Assembly: GCA_041611095.1 (NCBI GenBank)
Contig: JBFINP010000061.1
Location: forward strand, 1-18,440
Direction of reading: 5' to 3'
Length of the DNA: 18,440 nt
DNA from: UBA6912 sp041611095
Lineage (GTDB): Bacteria; Actinomycetota; Acidimicrobiia; Spongiisociales; UBA5794
Part shown: positions 1 to 7,540 of the stretch, in pieces
Position numbering within the stretch: the first letter of the stretch is position 1
How the letters are laid out: each line of letters begins with the position of its first letter
Translations under genes and position numbers: made by a program
Notes under the pieces: generated by a model
The model's input: only the letters and a program-made list of their open reading frames with translations
Told to the model about the DNA's origin: nothing
Database searches by the model: none

Positions 1-538
1 CGCAACATCCGTCGAGCTGCTCGGCGCCGGACTGGCGATGCTGATCGTGTCGGCGTGCGCGACCAGCGGCACCTCGGACCTCGCAGAGCTGCGCACTGCG
101 ACGCTCCAGTGTGGGGGATGGATCGAGGATGAGGTGACCATCCCGGACAGCTACGAGGAGATCCTCGGCGTCATCGCACTCCCCACGGTCGCAAGCGCAC
201 CCGAGGCGCTCCAGGTGACGGAGTTCGACGAGGCCCCACCCGCGGAGCGGTTCTTCGCCAAGACCGGACTGGTCGTGCGACCCGATGCCGCCTTCGAACT
301 GGAGGTCATCGAGGACCTCGTAGGCTCGGTGGCGCTCGGATGGAGCGACGCGGAGGAGGCTACGGAGCGGGTGATCGGAGAGCCGTGCGACTCCGGCTCC
401 GGGTGGGTTGCGTATGCCGGAGGTTTCGTAGTCGCCGAGCCCCGGTGCGTCGAGCTTCGCGTCACCACAGGTGGCGAGACCGTAGCGTTCGAGGTCGGCG
501 TCGGTGCGCCGTGCGTTGGCCAGGCGCCGGCTCCGTGA
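1..538 (+). CDS. Putative secreted lipoprotein, 5'-truncated by the window edge
   Basis: The reading frame is open from base 2 with no stop before the window edge. An internal ATG at 38 falls inside the hydrophobic stretch LLGAGLAMLIVSAC, which reads as the h-region and lipobox (V-S-A-C) of a lipoprotein signal peptide. The positively charged n-region that should precede it is absent, so the true start is very probably upstream of the window. The mature part is small (about 160 residues) and acidic, with four further cysteines (in LQCGG, EPCDS, PRCVE and APCVG) that could form two disulfides outside the cell. I recognise no domain. Its stop lies about 100 bp from the end of the convergent propeller gene, so it is probably the last gene of its transcript. 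Function unknown. Confidence 0.6.
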   Translation, partial: ATSVELLGAGLAMLIVSACATSGTSDLAELRTATLQCGGWIEDEVTIPDSYEEILGVIALPTVASAPEALQVTEFDEAPPAERFFAKTGLVVRPDAAFELEVIEDLVGSVALGWSDAEEATERVIGEPCDSGSGWVAYAGGFVVAEPRCVELRVTTGGETVAFEVGVGAPCVGQAPAP

Positions 539-637
539 CCATGGATGATCCCCATTTGTCGTCGCGTTGCGGCCGCAGGCCCGCGCCCATTCAGCCCGGC
601 CGCCCAGCTGCCCCACGAGGGGACCCAGTCAGAGCTC

Positions 638-1774
638 TCAACCCGCGGCGCGGCGGATCACGATGAGCTGATCGGCGGCCGATTCTGCGCCCCACACCTC
701 GCCGGGCCGCCCGAGGAGCTGTCGCACGTTGCCGGGGTTGGACGGCAGCACAAACGTGTCGAAGGTCGCGGTGGCCGGATCGAACCGATGAATCGCATTG
801 CCGCCGAAGTCGGTCACCCAGACGATGTCGGTGTCGTCCACGTAGACCGCGTACGCCTCCGGAGCTTCGCCGGGGAGCGACCACGTCGTCCATTCCCCCA
901 CCTCCGGCTCGTACCGGCTGAGCTGACCCGAGTTCCACTCGCTGACCCAGAGGTCACCGGCCGAATCCGACCACACCCGACGAGCCCCCTGGTCGGGAGT
1001 AGGTGGATCGAGCACGGTGACCGAGCCGTCATCGGCCACGAAACCGACATAGCTCCCGGCGAGCGAGGCGAAGTAGATCTCGCCGCCAGGTGTAGCGACG
1101 ATGCCATACGGACCGCGACCACGAGGCGCATCGAACACCTCCATGTCGCCTGTAGCGGGATCGAGCACCCCGTACACGCCGTTCTGGCCGGTGAACCACA
1201 GCCGACCCCGCCCGTCGAAGGCCGCAGTGTTGAGGTTGGCGTCGGACCGGTCCGCCGGCAGGTCGAACACCTCGACACGGTCGCCATCCGGGTCGACGCT
1301 GACGATCGCGTTGAGCCCGCCGTCGGTCACCCATGCGACACCGTCCGCGTCCACGATCACCCCGTGTGGCCGGGAACCGGGACCGAGTGGGATCTCGCGT
1401 ACCGCACCCGTCTCCGGGTCGAGCCAGCCGAGCTCACCGGAACCCTGAGCGGTGTACCAGACGCCGCCGTCCGCCGCGGGCGCGACATCGTGGGGCCGCG
1501 AGCCTGCCGGCACCGGGTACGCAACCAGCTCAAGCTCGGACACCGGGATGGGCTCGACGGCTGCCTCGGTAGTCCCGGGTGATGGAGGACGCGTGGTGGG
1601 AGGCGGTTCCGCCGCGGGTGTCGTCGGTGGAACCCCCCGTGTCGTCGTCGCAACGGGTGCGCTGTCCGGCCGCCGGGCGGTGGAGGTGGAGCCGTCGGAC
1701 TCCCCACCCGAGCACGCCGTCGCGACCACCAGCAAGGCAACGATGGCCGAGTTGCGTGGACGTGCGACAGACAC
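638..1774 (-). CDS. Seven-bladed beta-propeller lipoprotein (Vgb/NHL-like)
   Basis: The best start is the GTG at 1774, which gives 378 residues and a compact signal peptide with lipobox ATAC (Cys21). A GTG at 1819 in the same frame would add 15 residues and make an unusually long n-region. Neither start has a strong ribosome binding site. After the lipid anchor comes a Pro/Thr-rich linker (about residues 30-80), then about 290 residues of repeats. The repeats recur every 41-45 residues with W/F/Y-V/F-T/S cores near residues 106, 148, 193, 234, 276, 319 and 361, each followed by a DP-x-TG-like turn. Seven such units make a complete propeller of the virginiamycin B lyase/NHL/SMP-30 type. Lyase activity is not implied, because most proteins of this class have no known substrate. 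It is probably displayed on the outer face of the membrane. The gene is divergent from the downstream dehydrogenase. Confidence 0.75.
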   Translation of the reverse strand: MSVARPRNSAIVALLVVATACSGGESDGSTSTARRPDSAPVATTTRGVPPTTPAAEPPPTTRPPSPGTTEAAVEPIPVSELELVAYPVPAGSRPHDVAPAADGGVWYTAQGSGELGWLDPETGAVREIPLGPGSRPHGVIVDADGVAWVTDGGLNAIVSVDPDGDRVEVFDLPADRSDANLNTAAFDGRGRLWFTGQNGVYGVLDPATGDMEVFDAPRGRGPYGIVATPGGEIYFASLAGSYVGFVADDGSVTVLDPPTPDQGARRVWSDSAGDLWVSEWNSGQLSRYEPEVGEWTTWSLPGEAPEAYAVYVDDTDIVWVTDFGGNAIHRFDPATATFDTFVLPSNPGNVRQLLGRPGEVWGAESAADQLIVIRRAAG

Positions 1775-1854
1775 GGCGTGACGGTACCGCGTCGATCGCC
1801 CTTCGATAGCGAAACGCACTCTCGCTTCGGCTTAGATGCATGCGATACCAGTCC

Positions 1855-1863
1855 AGAGGAGGA
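1855..1863 (+). promoter_or_regulatory. Shine-Dalgarno site fixing the SDR start
   Basis: AGAGGAGGA lies 5 nt before the ATG at 1869. It supports that start over an in-frame ATG at 1836, which would add 11 residues not expected in the family. Confidence 0.7.
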
Positions 1864-1868
1864 CCGCG

Positions 1869-2588
1869 ATGCGAGATCTGACGGGAACCGTGACGGCGAT
1901 CACCGGCGCCAGCGCCGGGATCGGTGCGGCAACAGCCCGAGCGCTTGCCGCAGAGGGTGGCTCGCTCGTCCTCGGGGCGCGTAGGGAGGAGCGCCTCGCC
2001 GAGCTTGCCGCAGAGCTGGGCGACAAAGCCGCAGTCGTCGCCATGGATGTCCGCAAGCCGGAGGATTCGGAGCAACTCGTCGCAACTGCGGTGGATCGGT
2101 TCGGGAAGCTCGATGCCCTCGTTGCCAACGCAGGCATCGGCGCCTACGGCGGAATCATGGATCTCACCGACGAGCAGCTTGCAACGATGATGGACACCAA
2201 CATCGCCGGTACGGTCTGGCCGATCCGTGCTGCCGTTCCCCGTTTCTTGGAAGCCGGTGGTGGCGACATCGTCATCGTGGCGTCCGTCGCCGGGTTGCGA
2301 GGAGCGGGTGACGAGGCGGTCTATGCCGCCACCAAGTTCGCTCAGGTCGGGCTGGCCGGCGGCCTGGATCGAGAGCTGCGGGAGAAGGGAATCCGGGTGA
2401 GCACGATCTGCCCCGGCGGAACTGCGACCGAGTTTGCGATGGGAACCGGACGGACCCCGGACATGCCCGGTCTCGCCGACATGCTCCGAGCGGACGACGT
2501 GGCCGAGGCCGTCGTCACCGCGCTCCGCCAACCGCGGACGCTGCGAACCCTCGTCTGGTCCCTCCGCAGCATGCAGGAAGCCGACTGA
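1869..2588 (+). CDS. Short-chain dehydrogenase/reductase (classical SDR)
   Basis: The predicted protein has 239 residues, typical of classical SDRs: cytosolic NAD(P)(H)-dependent oxidoreductases with a Rossmann fold. The cofactor motif TGASAGIG spans residues 12-19. NAG is at 87-89, the structural Asn at 111 and the catalytic Ser at 139 (VASVAG). The YxxxK pair is Tyr152/Lys156 (YAATK), followed by the PGG motif. Arg38 at the end of beta-2 (GARREER) suggests a preference for NADP(H). All active-site residues are present, so it should be functional. The substrate cannot be told from sequence; the closest general group is the YdfG/serine 3-dehydrogenase-like SDRs. It reads away from the propeller gene and converges with the SnoaL-like gene 21 bp beyond its stop, so it is probably monocistronic. 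Confidence 0.92.
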   Translation: MRDLTGTVTAITGASAGIGAATARALAAEGGSLVLGARREERLAELAAELGDKAAVVAMDVRKPEDSEQLVATAVDRFGKLDALVANAGIGAYGGIMDLTDEQLATMMDTNIAGTVWPIRAAVPRFLEAGGGDIVIVASVAGLRGAGDEAVYAATKFAQVGLAGGLDRELREKGIRVSTICPGGTATEFAMGTGRTPDMPGLADMLRADDVAEAVVTALRQPRTLRTLVWSLRSMQEAD

Positions 2589-2609
2589 TCCACGCGGAGA
2601 GCGCCGGCC

Positions 2610-3059
2610 TCACGTCGACGCCTCCCAGGGTGCCGGCGGGCCGAGCCCGAGCTGGCGCATCATCCCAAGCATGTCCAGCACGCCCCAGTGCTCGGCGATC
2701 CGAGCATCGTCCGTGCACCGGTACACGTCGGCGTTGGCGATTGTGAACTCCCTCTCGGTGGGAGGGATGCCCGTGAAGGGACCGCGGTGGGTGCCGGTGA
2801 TCGTGTTGTACGAGATCACCATGTCGCCCTCGGCAACCATGAAGTCGCTCACGAATCTCGCATCGGGAAAGGCCCTGTGGAACTCGGCGAAGAACAGCTT
2901 GAACCCCTCCTGACCGCTCGTCATCTCGGGCGGCAGGTTGGGGTCGTGATCGGGACGATCCTCGGTGATCAGGAGGTCCGCGGCGCCGAGGTCTCGACCA
3001 TTCACCACCTCGTCGTAGAGCCGGCGGAGCGTGGTCTTGTTGCGGTCGGCGTCTGGCAT
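2610..3059 (-). CDS. SnoaL-like ester cyclase-fold protein
   Basis: Starting at the ATG at 3059 the protein has 149 residues, the usual length of a single-domain SnoaL/ester cyclase protein (alpha+beta barrel of the NTF2-like superfamily). Family hallmarks are visible in order: RRLYDEVVNGRD near residues 12-23, HDP at 38-40, GQEGFK at 49-54, FPDARF at 64-69, TGTHRGPFTGIPPT at 88-101, and a C-terminal segment RIAEHWGVLDMLGMMRQLG at 120-138. The IAEHW/D region carries the polar residues that act in polyketide cyclases. Most members outside polyketide clusters have no assigned substrate, and there is no polyketide synthase nearby. A longer frame to 3218 exists, but it would run through the AraC remnant and lacks family similarity. 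The gene converges with the SDR and is divergent from the AraC remnant. Confidence 0.85.
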   Translation of the reverse strand: MPDADRNKTTLRRLYDEVVNGRDLGAADLLITEDRPDHDPNLPPEMTSGQEGFKLFFAEFHRAFPDARFVSDFMVAEGDMVISYNTITGTHRGPFTGIPPTEREFTIANADVYRCTDDARIAEHWGVLDMLGMMRQLGLGPPAPWEAST

Positions 3060-3064
3060 CGCGG

Positions 3065-3071
3065 TTCCTTC
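3065..3071 (-). promoter_or_regulatory. Shine-Dalgarno site fixing the SnoaL-like start
   Basis: Read on the minus strand, GAAGGAA sits 5 nt before the ATG at 3059. It supports that start over the upstream in-frame ATG at 3083. Confidence 0.6.
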
Positions 3072-3081
3072 AGTTGACTCC

Positions 3082-3780
3082 ATGCACCGTATCGACGACG
3101 AGCGCGCAACCGCGACCCCGCTCGCGGACCTCATCGAGCAGCTCCCCGACGAAGAGCTCGGAGACGTACACGCCGGCGGCCCGCAGCGGGGCACCGTCTT
3201 GATCTGCGGCGGGTACATCTACGACCACGACGGGCCTCACCCACTGTTCACAGCTCTTCCCCGACTGCTCCACCTCCCCGCCCACGAGGTGACTGCGGAT
3301 CTGCGGGCCGTCATCGATCTCGTGCGTGCCGAGTTCCGTCAGCTGCGCCCGGGGTCCAAGACCGTCGGCGTGGGGCTCGTGGACGTGATGCTCACGCACC
3401 TGGTTCGGCGCTGGCTCGACATGCCCGAGGGCCAGAGCGCGGGTTGGGTGCAAGCGCTTCGTGACCAGCTCGTGACGGACGTGATGTCGGCCATCCATCG
3501 GGACGTCGCCCGGGCCTGGACCATCGCCGACCTTGCCAGGCATGTCGGCGCCTCGGCACCGACCCTCAAGCGACGCTTCACCGCGCTCGTGAGCGAGAGC
3601 CCCGCCTCGTACATCAGGCGGGCTCGGCTCGACGCTGCGGCCCGTCTCTTGCGGACGACGGATCTTCGCGTGGGTGCTGTCGCCCGCCACGTGGGCTAAA
3701 CCAGCGAATACGCCTTCAACCGTGCCTTCGCCCGCAGCCACGGTTCGTCGCCGGGCCGCTACCGGGCAACCTCCCGATGA
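3082..3780 (+). pseudogene. AraC-family regulator, N-terminally truncated and interrupted by a stop
   Basis: This encodes an AraC/XylS-type transcription factor of the group with an N-terminal cupin sensor. The reading starts at MHRIDDERATATPL, which matches the late part of the cupin domain. The cupin core continues (GGPQRGTVLICGGYIYDHDG, then HPLFTALPRLLHL), and two helix-turn-helices follow: WTIADLARHVGASAPTLKRR, then RVGAVARHVG. There the frame hits TAA at 3697-3699. Directly after it, in the same frame, lies the rest of the family's conserved C-terminus (TSEYAFNRAFARSHGSSPGR), ending at TGA 3778-3780. The family normally has Tyr or Phe where the TAA is, so one base change explains the stop. 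Roughly 70-80 residues of the cupin's first half are also missing; that space holds the SnoaL-like gene on the other strand. The product, if made, would lack the second recognition helix and most of the sensor. Sequencing error at the TAA cannot be excluded. Confidence 0.8.
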
Positions 3781-3790
3781 CCGTCACTCG

Positions 3791-3818
3791 ACGAGGCGCA
3801 CCGTGCGCACTGCCTCGT
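3791..3818 (+). terminator. Hairpin after the AraC remnant
   Basis: ACGAGGC at 3791-3797 pairs perfectly with GCCTCGT at 3812-3818, and the 14-nt loop can itself pair partly (GCAC/GTGC). It starts 11 nt after the restored TGA of the AraC frame. There is no T-tract. A GC-rich hairpin without a U-tail is plausible as an actinobacterial terminator, but it could also be chance. Confidence 0.3.
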
Positions 3819-3931
3819 TGTCCCGCGGCGCAAGTGCGATTGCGATGGCTATTGGCCCTAGTCGCCCGCTCGAGCGCTTCATACGTTGAGGTCAGACGGT
3901 CCGCCGCGACCGCGAGCACCGGCGGTAGAGC

Positions 3932-5110
3932 ATGGAAGCACGCCGAGTCCGTTACATCGACTGGCTCAGGGTGCTGGCCGTGCTGCTCCTCTTCCCGTTC
4001 CATACCGGGCGCGTGTTCAACGCGGATGAGCCCTTCTACGTCAAAGGTCCGGAGCTGTCGACCCCGTTGGGCTACGTGCTGTCGTTCATCGATGCCTGGC
4101 ACATGCCGCTGCTGTTCTTCCTCGCCGGATCCTCGACGTTCTTCGCACTTCGGAAGCGCAGCACACGCCAATACGCCTTCGAACGAGTGCGGCGGCTACT
4201 AGTGCCCCTCGGGTTCGGGCTCCTCGTTCTGATCCCCCCACAGACCTGGTACGGCGGGCGCTTCAACTCCGGCTACGAGGATTCGTTCGTGCACTACATG
4301 GCCTCGGGTGAGTTCCTCGAGTGGAATCTCCAGGACGGCGGCGATTACTACGGCGGGTTCGGTTTCGGGCATCTCTGGTTCGTCTTGTTCCTCATCGTGA
4401 TCTCTCTCCTCGTGCTTCCGCTGTGGAGAGGAGGCGATCGGGCCGACGCTCGCCGTGTGCGCACGTCCCGTCTCCTCTCGCGGCCCGTGGGCTGGCTGCT
4501 GGCGGCGTTCGTCATCCTCGTCGCCGAGGGCCTGCCGGCACTCGGCGGCAAGAATCTCGCCTACTACACGGTCTTCTTCGTGCTCGGTTACCTGGCGATG
4601 AGCTCACCCGACTTCATGGATGCCGCCGAGCGCCGCACCTGGTTCACCCTGGCCGCGGGGGTCGCACTCGGCGTTTGGTGGACGGCGAGCTGGCGGTTCC
4701 GCCACTCACTTCCCGACCCGTCGCTTGCGCTCGCCGGCGTCAACGTGTTGGGCATGATGGCCCGCTGGCTCATCATCGTCGGGCTCATGGGGGCAGGGCG
4801 TCGCTACCTCGATCGATCCTCGCGGGCCCTCGCCTATCTCGGCGAGGCCTCCTATCCCATCTACATCCTCCACCAGACGGTGATCGTCGTGCTGGCCTTC
4901 TACGTAGTGGGGATAGGAGCCGTCTGGCCGGTGCAAGCCCTGGTTCTCCTGGTCGGAGGCGTCGTTGGCACTCTCCTGGCCTACGAGTGCGTGCGGCGAT
5001 TCGAGTGGCTCCGGCTCCTGTTCGGGATGCGTCCCCGAGACCGGCGCGCCCGCACGGCACCCTTGCCTGGGCCGCCGGATGGCTTGCCGGCAGCCCCCTC
5101 ACTCAACTAG
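3932..5110 (+). CDS. Acyltransferase-3 family integral membrane protein
   Basis: The protein has 392 residues and about ten hydrophobic segments. It fits the acyltransferase-3 family (OpgC/OafA/NolL type), which moves acyl groups onto sugars, glycans or other acceptors at the membrane. The first segment carries the signature RYIDWLRVLAVLLLFPFH with the conserved His24. Further marks are HMPLLFFLAG at 57-66, the basic motif ERVRRLLVPLGFG at 84-96, GHLWF at 146-150, and EASYPIYILHQ near 305-315 in a late membrane segment. This matches the glucan-modifying branch of the family (OpgC-like) in outline, but the acceptor is unknown. The ribosome binding site before the ATG is weak. The last 12 bp overlap the convergent permease gene, so neither gene has room for a terminator between them. 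Confidence 0.88.
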   Translation: MEARRVRYIDWLRVLAVLLLFPFHTGRVFNADEPFYVKGPELSTPLGYVLSFIDAWHMPLLFFLAGSSTFFALRKRSTRQYAFERVRRLLVPLGFGLLVLIPPQTWYGGRFNSGYEDSFVHYMASGEFLEWNLQDGGDYYGGFGFGHLWFVLFLIVISLLVLPLWRGGDRADARRVRTSRLLSRPVGWLLAAFVILVAEGLPALGGKNLAYYTVFFVLGYLAMSSPDFMDAAERRTWFTLAAGVALGVWWTASWRFRHSLPDPSLALAGVNVLGMMARWLIIVGLMGAGRRYLDRSSRALAYLGEASYPIYILHQTVIVVLAFYVVGIGAVWPVQALVLLVGGVVGTLLAYECVRRFEWLRLLFGMRPRDRRARTAPLPGPPDGLPAAPSLN

Positions 5111-7528
5111 CCGCAGGGTGCCGGGCAGGTTCATACGCCGCATGCGCCGCAGCGTGAGGAGCGGGGCCAGGGTGACGGCGACGATGCCCATGACAGCAAC
5201 GGCTGCCAGCGTCTCGGCCTGCACCACGACGTGGAGCCCGAAGTCGGGCAACGTCTCGGGCAACAGGCGCTGCGTCATCCACCACACCATCACGAAGCCG
5301 CCGGCGACGCCGAGCGCTGTGGCGGCCACACCGACGAGCAGGCTCTCGGTCATGGCCATCCGCAACGCCGTCCGCACCCTCACCCCGAACGCAAACATCG
5401 TCGCGTGTTCCCGAGCGCGTGCTTCGAGGTTGATTGCGGCGGTGTTGAACGCGATGAGCAACGCCAGCAACAGCACCGCCACCACCATGATCTGGATGAT
5501 GGCGAGTATCTGGTCGAACGCTTCCCGGACCGCTTGGGTGACCGTGGTCACTGCCTGCACGGACGACACGTGCCCCAGCGTGAACAGCTCCCGCTGCACA
5601 TCACCGGTGACGAACCCGGCAGCCGGCCGCACGTTGACGGAGTTGGTGATCCCTTCCAGGTTGAAGAGGCCGGAGTGGTCGATGTCCATGTAAACGAAGC
5701 CGCGCGCCGGATAGGGATCGATGCCGAGGATTGCCACTTCGCTCTCGACGATGGCGAAGCCGGCCACGCCTTCTCGCCGAGGGTGACGCAGGATGACGGC
5801 ATCGCCGACGTCGACGCCCAGGTCGGCGGCCGCTTTCTCGGTGAGGAGCACGCCCGCAGCCTCGCTCAGCTCACCGGCGATGAGAGAAGGCCGCCACATC
5901 CCGTCGTCGAGATCGGCGAGCTGGACGAAGACGTCGATCTCCTCACCGCCGACTCGGACCGCACCCGGGAGCCGTAGCGCCGCCTCGGCTACGGCGACGG
6001 TCTCGGCCTCGGTGACAGCGCGCACCTCCTGTGACACCACGGGGTGGAACGTGTCGAGCCCAACGGTGATGCGATCCGGGGCGGCGCCGGTTGCTTCCCG
6101 CTCGGCGGTGTCCACTGCGCCGAACACCGAGTCCATGATGCCGAGGAAGCCGACGAGCACCGTGATCGCAGCGGCGATGCCCAACGCCGTGAGAACGGTA
6201 CGGCGTGGGCTGCGGCGAAGGTTGCGCAGCGGCATGACCGCAAACGTGTTGTGGATCCGGCGACGACGCCGATCCGACTGAATCCTGCCGCCGGAAAGGT
6301 AGCTCGGCTTGATCGCCGCGATGGGAGCTACCCGGACCGCCCGCCAGATCGGAATGATGGCCGCAACAAACGGGACAACGAGACCGATGATCGCCACCTG
6401 GGCGAAGAGGCCCGTCTGCAGGGACGTGTCCCAGACGGGAAGCGGTATGAGGCTCCTGAAGACCGCACCCATGCCGTTTCCGATCATCATCCCGACGCCG
6501 ACACCGAACATCGCCCCGAGCAGCGCGATCTGAGCGCTGACCAGCAGGGGCCGCACGGCGAGGAGCGCCGGACGCACGCCGAGCGCCATTCCGATGCCGA
6601 TCTCTCGCCGCTGCTGCTCGGCCAAGCGGTGGATCAGGTTGAACGCCGCTCCGACCGCTCCTGCGAAGAGCAGGACGGCGAGGGCGTTGAACATGGCCTG
6701 GTCTTGATCGATGTCGGTCGTGAGCGCCGTGTAGGAGAGGTTGTCGTCCCGGGTCGAGACGGTCGCTCCCACCGGGAGCGTCTCGATCGCGCAGGCGAGC
6801 TCCCCAGCGACGGCGTCACGGTCGGCCTGCGGGTGAAGCGTGAGCACCAGGTTGTTGACGGCACCGGGGAGACCGGCGAGCTCCTGGGCCGTCTCGAGCG
6901 TCGTGAAGAGCCCGGCGAACGTCGCCTCGGACATGAACATCTCGCCCTCGGGAGCCACGCTGAAGTACTCCGGAGTACTCGCCTGGCCCACATACTCCAG
7001 CCGCCGTTCGCCGCTGATGGCGATCTCGCCCGTGTCCGGCAGCGAGTAGAACCTGGCGAAGTTCCGCTCCAGCATCACGACGGGGTAACCGGCATCCTCG
7101 GCCGCGAGCGACCGCCCCGTGACGGCGTGGTATGCGTTGACCGCGGGCTCGCCTGCGGCGAAGTCCGCACCGGTGATCTCGCCGCGAACGAGGATCGTCT
7201 CCGCGGCCGTGGAGGCATCGACCTGGGTGGGGAGGATGAGGCGTTCCGTCACGGCGTCGACCGCCGTGGCACTGGGGAGCGCGGAGACGACGCCGGCGAG
7301 CGTGCCCTCGTCGACGGTGGCACCGGTGGCCAGGTCCACTCGCAGGTCGTACATGGCGAGCTGCCGGTAGCTGATGTCGTAGGACGTCTCGCGCCACCGG
7401 GTCGTCGAGGTCAGGCCGGCGTAGCCGCCGGTGCCGATGGCGATGACCAGGGCGATCGCGGCGACCTTCGCCCAGTGGGTGCGCAGGTCCCGCCACGACC
7501 AGTGGAGGAGCAGGCGCAGGGTTCGCAT
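5099..7528 (-). CDS. ABC transporter permease with two FtsX domains
   Basis: This is an 809-residue membrane protein of the FtsX/MacB/LolC superfamily in the duplicated form common in actinobacteria. A first membrane helix (about 21-40) is followed by a large extracytoplasmic domain (about 45-275). The first FtsX domain (about 275-405) has three helices and the motif LAEQQRREIGIGMALGVRP. A second unit begins with a helix at about 443-468, has another external domain, and ends with an FtsX domain at about 672-796 containing EHATMFAFGVR. Such permeases pair with a LolD/MacB ATPase to export lipids, lipoproteins, peptides or antibiotics, or to act as mechanotransmitters. No periplasmic adaptor gene is present, as expected for a monoderm. 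Its start lies 10 nt after the ATPase stop. The substrate is unknown. Confidence 0.92.
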   Translation of the reverse strand: MRTLRLLLHWSWRDLRTHWAKVAAIALVIAIGTGGYAGLTSTTRWRETSYDISYRQLAMYDLRVDLATGATVDEGTLAGVVSALPSATAVDAVTERLILPTQVDASTAAETILVRGEITGADFAAGEPAVNAYHAVTGRSLAAEDAGYPVVMLERNFARFYSLPDTGEIAISGERRLEYVGQASTPEYFSVAPEGEMFMSEATFAGLFTTLETAQELAGLPGAVNNLVLTLHPQADRDAVAGELACAIETLPVGATVSTRDDNLSYTALTTDIDQDQAMFNALAVLLFAGAVGAAFNLIHRLAEQQRREIGIGMALGVRPALLAVRPLLVSAQIALLGAMFGVGVGMMIGNGMGAVFRSLIPLPVWDTSLQTGLFAQVAIIGLVVPFVAAIIPIWRAVRVAPIAAIKPSYLSGGRIQSDRRRRRIHNTFAVMPLRNLRRSPRRTVLTALGIAAAITVLVGFLGIMDSVFGAVDTAEREATGAAPDRITVGLDTFHPVVSQEVRAVTEAETVAVAEAALRLPGAVRVGGEEIDVFVQLADLDDGMWRPSLIAGELSEAAGVLLTEKAAADLGVDVGDAVILRHPRREGVAGFAIVESEVAILGIDPYPARGFVYMDIDHSGLFNLEGITNSVNVRPAAGFVTGDVQRELFTLGHVSSVQAVTTVTQAVREAFDQILAIIQIMVVAVLLLALLIAFNTAAINLEARAREHATMFAFGVRVRTALRMAMTESLLVGVAATALGVAGGFVMVWWMTQRLLPETLPDFGLHVVVQAETLAAVAVMGIVAVTLAPLLTLRRMRRMNLPGTLRLVE

Positions 7529-7533
7529 GGCGT

Positions 7534-7540
7534 CCTCCTC
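7534..7540 (-). promoter_or_regulatory. Shine-Dalgarno site overlapping the ATPase stop codon
   Basis: On the minus strand GAGGAGG begins at the last two bases of the ATPase TGA and ends 5 nt before the permease ATG at 7528. Terminating ribosomes would sit on the permease start, which is strong evidence for translational coupling of the two transporter subunits. Confidence 0.75.

Noticed and set aside
545..1582. A 345-codon open frame opposite the propeller gene
   Set aside because: The opposite strand encodes a regular seven-fold repeat with a lipoprotein signal, which is much stronger evidence. This frame has no supporting feature.
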